Assembly (NCBI GenBank): GCA_037954665.1 | Contig: JBBMOL010000037.1 | Location: 3,396,501 to 3,460,500 of the forward strand | Reading direction: 5' to 3' | DNA: 64,000 nucleotides | Source of the DNA: Laguncularia racemosa | Taxonomy: Eukaryota > Streptophyta > Magnoliopsida > Myrtales > Combretaceae | Shown here: positions 36,069 to 48,174 of the stretch, one piece after another | Layout: each line of letters starts with the position of its first letter | Numbering within the stretch: position 1 is the stretch's first letter | Translations under genes and position numbers: made by a program | Notes under the pieces: generated by a model | What the model saw: only the letters and a program-made list of their open reading frames with translations | The model's database searches: none | Told to the model about the DNA's origin: nothing

Positions 36069-37340
36069 GTGCTGATGTTGCGTGATAATTATTCTATAAA
36101 TGATGCAATGATTACAACTTTGACCATGAAACTAAGAAGAGATGAGTTAATTCTTCGGGGAAAGGTCCTGGACATGCGTTGTTGTGCGCATATTTTAAAC
36201 TTAATTGTAAAGGAGGGTGTGGCCATGATAGAAAGTGCGATTGAGAAGGTCTGTGATAGTGTTGCATTTTAGTTAGCAACACTAAGCAATTGGATATTCC
36301 ATTTGATAGAAAGCTTGCCTTAGATTGCAAAACTCGATGGAACTCTACATATGACATGTTGATGATAGCCATTGGATACAAAGAAGTTTTTTATAGAGTT
36401 CAATTTATGGATAGACATTATAAATGTCTTCCCACCGATGATGATTGGGAGGTAGCAGAAGCAATTTTCCAAAAGCTAACGATCTTTTATGAGGTAACCA
36501 ATACTTTTCCGGTACCCAATATCCAACTGCAAATTATTATTTTGAAAAGGTTTTTTGAGATTAGAGAATCATTGGTTGAATGGAAAGGCTCTTCAGATGT
36601 GAATACTAGAATGATGGCAGGGAAAATGTTTGATAAGTTGGAAAAATATTAAGGTGATGTACACATCATTATGGCTGTTTGTACTATTTTGGATTCACGT
36701 TTTACGATGAAGGCTGTGGATTTTGTGTTTCCTTCTATTTATGGAGTAAATGCATCTGTAGAAATTCAAAATGTTAGAAATATTTGTTACGAGTTAGCTC
36801 ATGAATATCAAGGGGTAGATCTCGACTTTCTAAAAGTTTGAATAGTAGTAGTAGTAGTTTTTCTGGGAACACTTCAACAACTACCCAAACTGTTCCTTTT
36901 GATTCTTTAAGAAAAGCAAGGTTGGTGCAATTCTTGAGCACTATTAATACCGATGGCCAAGTCAAGTCGGAATTGGATCACTATTTAGAAGAAGTTGTGT
37001 TACCTTAGACTGATGATTTTGATATTCTTAGCTAGTGGAAAGTAAATAGAATTAAATATCCTACATTACAAGAACTAGATAAAGATATGTTAGCTATTCC
37101 TGTGTCTACGGTTGCTTCTAAGTCTGCATTTAGTACTAATGGACGAGTAATTAGCTCACATAGAAGCAAACTAAATCCTGATACAATAGAAGCATTGATG
37201 TGCAATCAAAGTTGGTTATCAAATAAGATAAGAGGTAAAAATTTTGATTATACAATAATAAGTTCTTTTATATATGGAGCAACTATTATTTGCATAATCT
37301 CTAGTGTGTTTTATGGTGTTTTTTCTCCCTTTCAATAGGT
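36069..37340 (+). pseudogene. hAT transposase (BED/RICESLEEPER type), broken
   Basis: Three pieces in three frames. 36069-36272 encodes LRGKVLDMRCCAHILNLIVK. 36290-36652 encodes LDIPFDRKLALDCKTRWNST, YDMLMIAIGYKEVFYR and the Asp-rich TDDDWEVAEAIFQKL. 37087-37338 encodes LAIPVSTVASKSAFSTNGRV and ISSHRSKLNPDTIEALMCNQ, followed by SWL. The RWNSTY motif and the SAFSTxGRVxSxxRxxLxPxTxEAL block are hallmarks of plant hAT transposases and domesticated RICESLEEPER proteins; the last block is the hAT dimerisation domain. Two frameshifts, stops (TAG near 36271, TAA 36652, TGA 36839) and the missing N-terminal BED finger rule out function. Confidence 0.88.
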
Positions 37341-37884
37341 TCAAAGATAAATGATGAAGAAGATGGGATTTGAAGACACTGAGAATCAATTGTCAAGTAA
37401 GAATTCCAAAAATATAAGATTAATGCATTTTCTATATGTGTTTAGAATTTTTCTATTTCTATTAAGACTTGTTAACTATATTTTTTGTGTTATTTATTAA
37501 GTTATACGATTGGTCTAGTAATTTTATTTTATTATAATTAAAAATGTTTTTATGTCGACAACTTTATTTATCAATATATAGATTTTCAAATAATATTAAA
37601 ATATATATAATTAAATACATTGAAAGTGCAAATATTATTTATTTTTAATAACATAAGCTATATTTTATAAAAATAATCATAATGAATAAGTAAAAATTTT
37701 AAACTAATAATAGAATTTTTTTTTTTAAATTCTAACGGGTTTAGGACGAGTTTCAGGTTATTTATTAAAACCCTGGAGGGTTTGGGAAGGGTAGCAGATA
37801 TTTTATAAAAAAACCCTATAGGGTTTGGGCGGGTTTGGAAATCTCCATAGGATAATGAGACAGATAATGGGAATACTGATCCTG

Positions 37885-37912
37885 GCCTAAACCCGTCCCG
37901 CTTACATCCCTA
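37885..37912. other. Right terminus of the hAT element
   Basis: The sequence ending CCCGTCCCGCTTACATCCCTA reads on the minus strand as TAGGGATGTAAGCGGG, a classic hAT terminal repeat. Subterminal AACCCTATAGGGTTTGGGCG-like phrases lie at 37775-37835. The matching left terminus is absent; repeat R1 abuts the transposase remnant instead. The next octamer, GGTGAAGT, would be one half of the TSD. Confidence 0.7.
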
Positions 37913-38715
37913 GGTGAAGTTACATATATGTTGTTAGTTTTTAACTTTTGTTAATTCCAGATTAATGATGGCAAGAGCAAAACTTTGATCTCTTGTATAT
38001 TATTGGCATGCACAAGTAAAAGAATTTTAAAATTACGCTCTATGTCACTTCTAGATCTTCAATAATATAATGAATTCATATACTCGTTTTTTATAAGATT
38101 TTAGTATATTTAGAAAATATTATATCTACATTTATATTTTTTTATTTTTATTTTTATTTATTTTATTATTTTAAGAAAATTCAATTTAATTAACACCATG
38201 TTATTTTATATGTATGTCGAAATTTTAGTTGATTCCCTTCTTTTGTTCTAATGCATGATAACTTATGAAAATGACATTAGTATGCCATGCACGTGTGTGT
38301 AGATATCTTGTTTTCTATATCTTGTTTCAGTAGATATAGGAGGGAAGGATTTAAGAGGAAAGGAATTAGAAGGACGGAAAAAAAATTAGGGTATTTGATT
38401 TTTTTTATACATGCTTGTTTAGAGGGAGGAAGGAAAAAGAAGGAAAACTAATTATAATTAAAGATAAAATGTGATATAGTAGTAAGTTATTAAAATACAC
38501 ATAATAATTAACAATTTAATCAATTATGGAGTATAAAATAAAAAATTAATTAAAATTTCAAATTCCCTTTACTTTCTCTCTATTTTCGAAAGGAATAAAT
38601 TTTTGTAGGACCTATATAGATTTATTCCTCCCCAATTCCATTCCTTTCTAACTTTTCATCTTACCGAACAGTAAAAAATTAATCAAATCTCCTCGGACTC
38701 CTTCCCCACCTTTTT
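37913..38715 (+). repeat. Direct repeat R1, right copy
   Basis: Second copy of 35104-35897, starting exactly at the hAT right end. It ends in CCTCGGACTCCTTCCCCACC, after which the copies diverge. Confidence 0.85.
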
Positions 38716-40440
38716 CTTTTCCTCCCTTTCCCTTCCCTTCCCCCGTTCCAAACATAGTATGAGGGTTGCTGTTATTGCTATGATCGGCAATAAAACTCCA
38801 GGAAAGGGGAACAGAGAGTGATTATGGCTTCATTACGTTGAACACTGATGCAGTGAATTAGATTTTATAAAGTAGTAAATGAGTGCTGTAACTCATCATC
38901 ATCATCTTCTCTTTTGATTTACTCATTGTACAACTTTTGATTGAAGAAGTTGAAAGCCCTAGTGAAATTAAAAGCCAACTAGCTCATTTAGGTCAGACCA
39001 AACATTTAAGAAAAATGCAACATGTTGTATGTGTATGCCTATATTTATTAGGTAACCAAAATATCAAAATAAAAATAAAATAAAGTCAATGTAATTTATG
39101 TATTTATTTATTATTATCATTATTATTTTAACCATTTCCTATGGTTGCTTCAATATGTAGAATGGTGTCCAATTTTTAGTCCCTCGTTCCTGGGTGTACT
39201 CAATTCCTTCCCTACATTCATTTATTCAATCTTTTCATATAATTTATGACTCGATAATTTCATTCTCTTCTTAAATATAAAATTTCTTCCTAGTGATTCA
39301 GACTTTTTATTAACTATTTATCTATTTTTGTCCTTAGTTATCCAGTCCATATTACAATAAGCAAAATATTTATTATTCGTTTTACTAAAAAAATTTCAGT
39401 GGTCACGAAGAAGAAGAAGAAGGGGGGTGGCTCCAGTGAGTTCAGAGAGAGAAAGACAAGAACTGATTTTGTTTTCCTTGTTTTAAGGATACGCCTGTAC
39501 TTTGATTAGATTTTACTGAATTTGTGGAATGAGACTCGGAGAGAGAGATGGTCTAAATATATATGTCTTTAAAAAAAAAGGTCATGGGTTTTGCAGGATG
39601 TTACTTAAATATCATTTTCTTTATTTTTTTATAATTAATTAATAATATTAAATTTCATCTAATATAAAATCATAGTTAATTAATAAATAATAATTATTAT
39701 AATGACCTAAATATTTATATTAAAATAAATAAAATAACAATTACTTCTAAGCTAGGTAGTCCGTAATTTTAAAATTTTGATAAAATATTAGTAAAAATAA
39801 TAATAACAAATAAAAATAAATATATATCCATATATATATATATAAATATGCATATATAAATTTATAATAAATGAAAAAAAAAAAAACTCAACCATATTGT
39901 CCTGTTCGTTCCCTCCCCTGGTAGATCAGAGCAATGCATCGGCGAATCAAATCAAGTTGGCCTCCATCACCTCGGCTGCTCTGGTTACGTCATCCTTCCC
40001 TACTGTCTCCCCTATCCCATGTTTCTTCTATCCTCCCTTCCTTCCTTTTTCCTTTTCTTCTCATCTTTTCGTTAGACTCCAATTGGACTCCCTTCCTCCA
40101 TTCCCAATCACCTTTTTTTTTTCTTCTTCTTGCGGTTGCATTGTCCTTCCTCGCCGCCTCCTAGACACAACTCTGCTTCATCGTTTCCCTTCTTCTTCTC
40201 GTCTTCTTTTTCTTAGACACTGGTCGGATTCCCTCTCCTCCACATGACCTCACCATCCCAAACCCTCTCATTCCCAGTCTCTCTTCTCCCCATGAAGTCC
40301 TTCCTGTGTTCTTCCATCTTCTTTTCTCACTTTTCCTTATCCGGCGAGGCGATCATCCAACGTTCCAAGTGAGAGTACTAGCAGTGTTCCAGGCGAAAGT
40401 TCCAACCAAAGCTTGATCGAGTAAATGCATTGAAGAACAT
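38716..40440. other. No gene; C/T-rich and AT-rich sequence upstream of PPR pseudogene
   Basis: 39400-39560 holds GAA repeats and GAGAGA text that, read on the minus strand, resembles a plant 5' leader, but no gene follows. 39590-39890 is nearly pure A/T. 39900-40430 is pyrimidine-rich, giving long but compositionally biased open frames (39897-40247) that I do not accept as genes. Confidence 0.4.
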
Positions 40441-41520
40441 ATGCTACGAACCACCTTCTACTTCACCTTCTTCTTCATCTTCCTCTTCACTAATTCAAAC
40501 AACCCCTCAAACCTTATTCATGTCACCAGATATATCAGAAGCCAAAACCCTGTTCAACTCCATAATTTCATCTTCAAAAATCCCAACTTGACCTTAACTT
40601 CCATAACTCTCTCCTCTAATCTTATGCCTCAATCTCGTCTCTCCATGATTCAATCTCTCTCCTTAACCACATGGCCAAAACCCAGCCTATGTTTTTCCTG
40701 AAAGATCAACTTACCATATACTCCTTGTTTAAGCATGTAAAGAGCCCGATAGCACCCTCTCCCCTATCCATCAAGTTATAAACTTGATGGTCCAAAATGG
40801 TGTTATCCCCAATCAAGTGACTGTTGATATTGCGATTTGATCATTATGTTTATCAAGTCATGAAGATCATGCTATTGAATTGGTAAAGGAGCCGTCTTTA
40901 AAGCATTCAGTACCTGATACTTTTACTTACAATTTCATGGTTAAGCATATGTGTAATAATAAGAACTTAAGGGAGGTTGTTGGGGTTTATAAGAAAATGA
41001 AAGAGGAAGGTGTTGAACCGGATCTTGTTACTTGTAATACTTTGATTTATGGGTTGTCGAAAGCTGGGAGAGTCAAGGATGCTAAGAAGTATTTAGATAT
41101 ATAATCGCTAAGGTTGGTCATTTTCTAGATGCAGTAATGTACACTTCCCTAATGAATGGTATGTGTAGGGAAAGGGATGCACTGAAAGCTGTCCAGTTGT
41201 TAGGAGAGCTGGAGCAGAAGGGTTGTGCTCCTAATGTTTACATGCATAATACTTTGATTCACGGTCTGTGTAAGTCAAGGTTGTTGGACAAGGTAGTTAA
41301 ATTATATGAGGTGATGAAATCAAATGGTATGAAGCTAGAGACGGCTTCATATGCTGCCTTGTGAGGTGTCTTCATAGAAATGGTAAGGTTACTGAGGCAT
41401 ATGAAGTTTTTTACTATGCAATGGAGAGCAAGAGCTTAACTGATGTCACGGCTTACTCTGCTCTTGAAAGCACTCTCAAGTGGTTAAAGAAAGCTAGACA
41501 GCAAGGTTTTGCTATCTAAT
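40441..41520 (+). pseudogene. PPR protein gene, broken
   Basis: P-class PPR repeats are clear: PDTFTYNFMVKHMC then REVVGVYKKMKEEGVEPD and LVTCNTLIYGLSKAGRVKDA (40880-41104), then MYTSLMNGMCRERDALKAVQ, LLGELEQKGCAPNVYMHNTL and IHGLCKSRLLDKVVKLYEVM (41137-41364). Upstream, 40441-40701 opens with an ATG, then the frame shifts: ISEAKTLFNSIISSSKIP and STLSPIHQVINLMVQNGVIP lie in other frames. Downstream, GKVTEAYEVFYYAMESKSL is followed by a stop. A functional member would be an organelle-targeted RNA-binding protein. Frameshifts, four or more stops and an apparent internal deletion near 41104-41137 make this a pseudogene. Confidence 0.85.
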
Positions 41521-41559
41521 TGGTGAAGGAAATATTAACCCAGAAGTATTCGAAGACTA

Positions 41560-42380
41560 TTTCAATTGAAGTCTGAAGAAAATGAGACCCCAAGTGCTAA
41601 GACAGTAGCCATTCACATGATACAAGCATGCTGCTGCTTTTGTTGAGGAGAAACCTTACATAATTGGTGGAAGTCGTAATGGTCGATACTTATCTAATGT
41701 TCAGGTCATTTTATGGTCCATTGGTAGAACAAACTACTACTCATTGGTGGCCATTCTAGAAGCTCTTCAGATAGCATCCAAGTGAGGTTCATTGATCAAA
41801 AACTGCAATGTTGTGGCTTCATTAAGACCTTTGGAAATATACCTATAGCACATGGAGGACATTCAGCCACCATAGTTGGTTCTAAATTGATAATTTTTTG
41901 TGGTGAGGACGGGAGAAGAAAATTGCTCAATGATGTTCATCATCTAGATCTAGAGACAATGACTTGGGAAGTTGTTGAGGCAACACACCTCCAGCTCCCA
42001 TATTTGACCATGTAGCAGCTGTACATGGTGATCGCTACCTTCTAGTCTTTGGTGGATGCATGCGCTCAATTTTTTTTCAATGATCTTTATATATTAGACT
42101 TGTAGATTAAGGAATGGTCCCAACCTGAGATTCAAGGTGATGAAATTACACCTCAGGTAGGCCATGCTCATGCTGCCATTAGAGAGAACTGGTTACTCAG
42201 ATACTTTTATCTTGAATATGTCAAATTTAGTCTAGTCAAGTTGGCATATGTTAGTGAAAGAGATCTACTTGCAAATAAGGGACTTAGCATTTGCTCCGCA
42301 GTCATTTCAAGGGAGGAGTTTTTGGTTGCCTTTGATGGCTACAATGGCGATTATCAAAATGAGTGAAATGTAATAGGAGA
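41560..42380 (+). pseudogene. Intronless copy of a kelch / acyl-CoA-binding-protein-like gene
   Basis: Kelch repeats in several frames: FVEEKPYIIGGSRNGRYLSN (about 41638), LLIGGHSRSSSDSIQVRFID then IPIAHGGHSATIVGSKLIIF and LNDVHHLDLETMTWEVVEAT (41735-42000), LVFGG-like then FNDLYILDL and IKEWSQPEIQGDEITPQVGH (about 42035-42170), and GLSICSAVISREEFLVAFDG followed by YNGDYQNE (about 42280-42365). This order resembles the kelch half of plant ACBP4/5-type proteins or close kelch-only relatives. No introns separate the repeats, which suggests a processed (retro-) copy. Stops and frameshifts are present. No acyl-CoA-binding domain is seen, and the match to a specific parent is an inference. Confidence 0.75.
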
Positions 42381-42479
42381 TGTGCCGATCAGCTCGTACT
42401 CAACACTTCTAGTAGACTTATTTAGCAGCCACCGAAGTGGCGGCATTGGTGACATAGGAGATTACAATGGTGTCAAAAC

Positions 42480-45297
42480 TACCGCTACCAAAGTCTCTAG
42501 TGAAATATTAAGGTAAAGGAATGGGAAGGAAGAAGTGGAAGAAGAGAAGTTAAAGCAGAGAAGTAAGAGCCAACTGTGTTTATGGAAATGAAAGATAAAA
42601 GGGGAGGGAAAGATTGGAAATACATATACATAGACGTAAGGTGGAGAAGCTAGACATGGGCTAGAGAAGAGAGAAGAGAAACGAAAAAAAGAAATAAAAA
42701 AGTGGAGAAAAAAAGTTGGAAGATGGAGAAAGTGAGAATTGAAGACGAAAAAGGTGAGGAAAAGAGAAGAGGAGCCAGAAGATGAAGTCAAGAAGGCATT
42801 GATCTTGTGTATGTGCGTACGTGTGTGTATGACGTTATTACGATGGAGGTGGGCATGTGTGTGTGTAAGGATGGCCGATGTTTATGTGTAGTGATGGAAG
42901 CATAAGTGGGGGATGGAGATTAGTAGAGAAGATGGGAAGCCCTATTGGTGAAGATGTCAACAAAAGAGAGAAGATAGAATGGAAAGGTAAAGCTGAAGAG
43001 GAAGAGGGAATTGCATGAAGGAGGTGAGTGTGTCTGTGTGTGAAATTAAACAGGAAAAAGAGGTGTCAGCAATATAGTAGCGATGGCTCGAGTAGCTTGA
43101 TTAAGTGTTCAAGTTGTAAAAGAAAGTCCTGGAAATGCGGTGTGCCATTGGTGAAATGATTGTGTATATAAGTGTGGGGAAAGGCATTGGAGAGTTTAAG
43201 AAGAGATGGGAGTTAACGGGAGATCGAGAAATCTAACAAAAATTGCGTGAAGTCACCGTAGTTGATCCTCGATGCTATGTTAGGTAAAAGGATTACATGT
43301 CGGAACCACTCGATGACAGTTAGGACTAAGACAACCATAAACAGGTAAGTAGGAAATTTTATGACATGCTACAATATTGTGTTTAATTTTGATAGGCTTT
43401 GTGTATGTGAATTCACTTGCTTGGTTGTGCTTGCAAATTGATTGTGGTTATTATTATTTTTAAGGTATATAGTGGGGTTAAAAGAGTTAGGAGAGGAAGT
43501 TTACGAAGAAATTGGTAGTTAGATAAGTTATTGATGAATACTATCTTAATAATGTAAAGGATAGAATGGGCTAAGGGTTAGTTATCACTATCTTAACGAT
43601 AGCAATTTGCACCATTTTGCCATTGCTGTTACTACAGGCCTAATACCGTAATTCAACATTGTTTTCTTCAAACCAAACTAAAATATATAAACCTAACTTT
43701 TCCTTCTATAGCTATTGTATATGTATGCATAATTGGAATAAATTATATATATATATATATATCATTATATACATATATAAGAATCTACTTCTGAATACGT
43801 ATATGCTTGGACAAAATTATTTTCCTATTATATTTATAAAATACATTTATGCATATAACCATACAAATCATAAGTATAAATTTTTATTCTGCAAACTTAA
43901 TAATTATATTTTCTTGCCCCTCTTAAGTATGTGAGGGGAAGCACCTAGAAATTTTATCCTTTAGTTAAAAATACCTTTAATAATATATATAAATATATAT
44001 ATATATATTTTTATATACGTAAGTACTTGAGGACTTTGAAGGAATATGTATGTGGCTACCTTGTAGTGAATTGGAGCACTTGAGAAGTGCTATAACACAA
44101 AGGTGTCAAGGAATGATAATTGTAAATCAATTCCGAGTGGGGATTGGACGATTGAGGTGATTTTGATTATATTATACTATTATTTGACTAAAAATTTGTG
44201 TCTAGCTTGATCGATTCTATCCAGTTGGTCTGACCTTCCATGCTTTATCTGTGATGTAGAATGCATGATCTCTTCTTATTTGGTAAATGGGAATATGTGG
44301 TTTAAAGGTTTTGCTTGTGGGATTGATTGGGTTCCTATTACCTTTCCTTAGAATTACCTTCTTTAAATGCTTAGTAGTTTACTTTATCACCTTAAACATG
44401 GGCTAGCTTGTGATTTTATATTGTTTGACCACCCTGAACCAATTAATTAAAGGATTTGACTCAAATGAAACTGGATATGCATTGCATAGGACACTACATG
44501 AAATTGAAAGTCATCACTACTATAGGGCTCGTCGGAGGTAATCAAAGGATTACTATTCCACTAAGTGTGAAGTAAGTGACTAGGGGATTGCCGCGCCTTG
44601 ACGGTTCTAAGTTCGACTAGTCCTTGAGGGTGTTGCTCAGTGCATGAGGCACGGGAGCGCTCAATGTATGAGAACACTCAAGCTTATAATATCAAAGTTA
44701 AAAGATATTTTAATTATCAAAGAGATAAGAATAATTGAATTGGTTGTGAGACCCGAGCACTGATGTTGGCTCTGAAATCCTTAACATAAAGTCAAGGGGG
44801 AGTATAAACCCTAGACTTCACATCAGTTACCGAAAGACTGCATGAGATTTGTATTCATATGGTTGTTCATACATAGCATATGATTAGATAACTTGGTTTG
44901 AAATTGCTTGTGTATGTGTAGCATTGAGAGTACTACACTCCCATTCATTGAGCCATAGGGTGCTCACCCCTCCATAAACTATTTTGTAGGTAAAAATCTT
45001 AAGAGCTTAGGATGGATAAGATACAAAGTGTTGAGAGTTTTTAGAAGCCAAAAAATAAAGTAAGAATTATGATTGGTAGGGGATTCCAACTCTCTGCGAT
45101 CTTTATTGATCGTGGGGCATGGAATCGATAGTTAGATTCTCATTGTATGATTTATGAAATATGAATAGCTATAATTTTTTAATTTATTACTTAGAGTCTT
45201 ACGATCTCTAACTCGTAAAACGGTTATCATGTAACAGATGTACACGTGTCATGATAAATTTTAGCAGAAACTTCCAAGACTCCTTTAGGGCGTGACA
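42480..45297 (+). mobile_element. Long gypsy-type LTR, related to 18353-21571
   Basis: 44390-44920 aligns with 20640-21130: TAATCAAAGGATTACTATTCC, TTGCTCAGTGCATGAGGCAC and GAGACCCGAGCACTGATG then TTGGCTC all have counterparts. The end TAGGGCGTGACA at 45297 matches GGGGCGTGATA of the solo LTR. The left boundary is uncertain. Purine-rich text from about 42490 resembles the leader part of the LTR, so the 5' ~0.4 kb may be lost. The next pentamer, ATTAC (45298-45302), recurs at 42461-42465 but without an adjacent TG. Confidence 0.6.
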
Positions 45298-45302
45298 ATT
45301 AC

Positions 45303-46287
45303 ATTGTCAATATTATAAATGCTTTGATCTTATTATATAAAGTATGAATAAATGTAATAAGCATATATAACTTGACGTACTTTACTTATAATTAATATTA
45401 TAGAAATGAATGTAGATTATTAAATAATTGAAGATTGATGATTTTTGTAATATTACTAATGGTAGAATCTTTTAAAGTCATCATTAAAAAAAATTAAAGC
45501 ATACTTATGTTTATATCATTTGGTTTTTTTCCACTTTATTACTTATAATTACTTATTTAAATATTTTTTGTGTTGTATTCTTATTAATAACAAAATTTAG
45601 ACAATTTATATATATTATGTTTAATAAATTAATGAATATATTTCAACATTAATATATATGCTACAATGAAAATATAAGATATTTATTCATTAACCTCTTA
45701 TAAAGTGTATTGAGTACCCTTGATTATTTCCATAAAAATTTAAATTCTCCTTAGTCAGTATAGAAAATATCGTAAGTGCACTTGTTTTACAAAATCTTTA
45801 TATATATAAAATTATAAATCATGATAATATTAACATAAATATAGTAAATTCAATCCCCAATCCTATAGTTCTACATCCACCCCTAATAACATTATATATA
45901 CGGTGTACATCACAATACCTTATATAGTAAATAGTAAATGAGATACATCATATGATTGCACCATATACACATTTAGATAACACATATATTTATATATATT
46001 GTAAATAGTTTATACAATGTTACGAGTAATTTATAACATACTTTGTGTATACTATATGAAAAATCTTTACTTATAATAGTATTATTTTATTACATTGGCA
46101 TATATTTAATTGGATTTCCCGTTCCGATGGAATAACCAATCATGTCCTTTTCATGGTTTGGGTCCTAAATAAGTTTTTATGCAAATCCTATTACTTTCAT
46201 TGTCTCTTATGAATTTCTAGCCTTATGTTGGTTATCAACAAATTTAAATGATGAAAACATTCAATAAACTGTACAAAGTTTTTTAGT
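45303..46287. other. No gene; extremely AT-rich
   Basis: TA-rich stretches with scattered TATATA runs. Phrases such as TTTATATATATTGTAAATAG then TTTATACAATGTTA recur with variation near 48690-48740. Confidence 0.45.
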
Positions 46288-46297
46288 TTTGACTTGA

Positions 46298-46411
46298 TTT
46301 TTTTTTTCTGGTCAACTACATATTACACAACTAATGAGATGGGAGATTCAAACCCATTCCAACTCAAAGGGAGAGCAACGATTATGCTAACTAGACTACA
46401 AGATTTTGATA
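46298..46411 (-). mobile_element. tRNA-derived SINE with ~10-bp TSD
   Basis: Read on the minus strand the unit runs from TAGTCTAGTTAGCATAATCG (box A-like) through GGAATGGGTTTGAATCTCCC (box B, GGGTTTGAATC, complement at 46345-46355) to an A-run (T-run 46298-46307 on the + strand). Flanks TTTGACTTGA (46288-46297) and TTTGACTTAA (46412-46421) match at 9 of 10 positions. This is the form of a plant SINE of about 114 bp. Confidence 0.78.
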
Positions 46412-46454
46412 TTTGACTTAAATTTAAATCATAATCAATTACTATTTTAATTTA

Positions 46455-46963
46455 GAAGAAAGTATAAATTATTCTTCAACGTTTACCATCTATTCTATTT
46501 TCATCCTAAACATTTTATTTTTTGAATTCAAATTCTCAACGTTTGCAAACACTTACAAATGAGTCCTTTTGACAATGACTTAACTTTTCTGTTAAAGAAT
46601 AACATGTGGCACAATCTATTAATTGAAATAATGAATTTAATTAAAATAGATAATAATATATATTATTAAGTAAATTATTTTAAAAAATATGGAAAATTCA
46701 ATTTTGTAGATTTCCAATTTTTTATTTTCCTAAATTTTTTGTCTTTTTTTTACAATTTAATTAAGTAATAAATATATTATTATTATTTCAATTAATCAAA
46801 TTGTGCAATGCGTCATTTTCTAATGGAAAAAAGTTAAAGTTGCTATTAAAAAGACTCATTTGCACATATTTATAAATGTTGAGGACTCAGGCATAAAAAT
46901 AAAAAATTTAGGATCAAAATAGAAATTTTGACAAACATTGAGGACTAAATTTATACTTTTCCC
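46455..46963. mobile_element. Mutator-type MITE with perfect 9-bp TSD
   Basis: Termini GAAGAAAGTATAAAT and (reverse of right) GGGAAAAGTATAAAT open inverted arms of more than 100 bp (TCTATTTTCATCCTAAACAT versus its reverse-strand partner). TTTAATTTA flanks it exactly at 46446-46454 and 46964-46972. The 9-bp duplication and long TIRs indicate the Mutator superfamily. 509 bp, no ORF. Confidence 0.87.
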
Positions 46964-47402
46964 TTTAATTTACCAAGATTTAAAACTGTAACATTTTCTA
47001 TTGTCAATTTATCAACTTTTGCCTAATATCTAGAAATTCCTAACCTTAGATTTAGTAAAATAAATTCTTTTTTCATATTTATTCTAGGGTTTTAGATAGG
47101 GACTCCACGTTGTTGGTTTCTTTCCATCATTTTTAGTGTTATGATTATAATTTTACTATCATGGATCTTAGTTTTATATTATTATCATGAAATCGAAAAG
47201 TATGAATTAGGTACTTTCTAGTTGTATGATAGTTCTTAACTTTCTTCTCTCCTGTATTGTTGCAAGATTTTTTTTCTTTTTGTCTTAAAACAATTTTTGA
47301 AAAGGAAGCCTACATGCATATGTATAGAAAGTTGTAAATAGACTTTAGGTAAACCATATCCTAACACATTTTATTTAGTTTTCTTTTAATCTTAGTCATT
47401 GT

Positions 47403-47879
47403 TAGGATTGCAAACAAGCTAAGCTAAGTTGAGCTTTTGAAGGCTCAAACTTAGCTTGTTCAAAACATTATCAAGCTCAAGTTGACTTAGCTTTTATCAA
47501 ACCTAAAAATGATAGGCTCGAGCTTGTTAAGAAATCTAAAGCTCAAGCTTGACTTAGCTTGAAAGCATTATCAAGCCTAAATAAGTCTAAGCTTAAGAGT
47601 CTATGCATGATCTTGCTTGTATCATACTATACTATATTATATGCAATATAATGTATATGTAAAGCTCACGAGCTAGGTAATGAGTTTGCTCATAAGTCAA
47701 CTTGTTAATAATATAAAAGTAAGTAAGCTTGTGAGTCTAATTAGAAGTTAAAGCTCAACTTGTTCAATTAAATAAGTTTTTTTTCTCTTTTTGAGCTCAA
47801 GTTGAGCTTAATTCAAACCAACCTTAAAGCAAGCTGAGCTCGAGTAGCTCACAAGCAACTCAACTCATTTTTAGCTCTA
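47403..47879. mobile_element. hAT-type MITE rich in AAGCTYGAGCT motifs
   Basis: Starts TAGGATTGCAAACAAGCTAA and ends GAGTTGCTTGTGAGCT-like on the reverse strand with terminus TAGAGCTAAAAATGAG. Flanks GTCATTGT (47395-47402) and TTCATAGT (47880-47887) agree at 6 of 8. The interior is full of AGCTTGAGCTCAAGCTTG-like palindromes, as in a common plant hAT MITE type. 477 bp, non-coding. Confidence 0.7.
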
Positions 47880-48174
47880 TTCATAGTTATCTTTATTTAT
47901 TCTTTTCCTGATTTATGTGTATCCCTAACTAGTGATATTTATTAGGGTTTTATTCTAAGTAAATGCTATGTGTATATATGATGCATATATATATGTATAT
48001 TTATTTATTTTGTTACATATTATTGATTTCATATATTATCTACATATGCATTATGTAATATATTGTTTTGTAATATAGGATGTACATAATATATAGTTAG
48101 ATTACGTTTTATATGTTTTAGTTAATACATACATACTATATGTAATTTATATCACCTTTATAGGATTAATATCA

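Noticed and set aside
39897..40247. 116-residue + strand frame upstream of the PPR pseudogene
   Set aside because: Pyrimidine-rich sequence gives Ser/Pro/Phe-rich frames in more than one phase. No family resemblance and an overlapping equivalent frame.
42462..42791. 109-residue minus-strand Ser/Phe-rich frame
   Set aside because: Mirror of a purine-rich leader-like stretch of the LTR at 42480-45297.
42461..45302. Complete LTR with TSD ATTAC at 42461 and 45298
   Set aside because: The sequence after the left ATTAC does not begin with TG, and the start region of the family is not recognisable there. The match may be chance.
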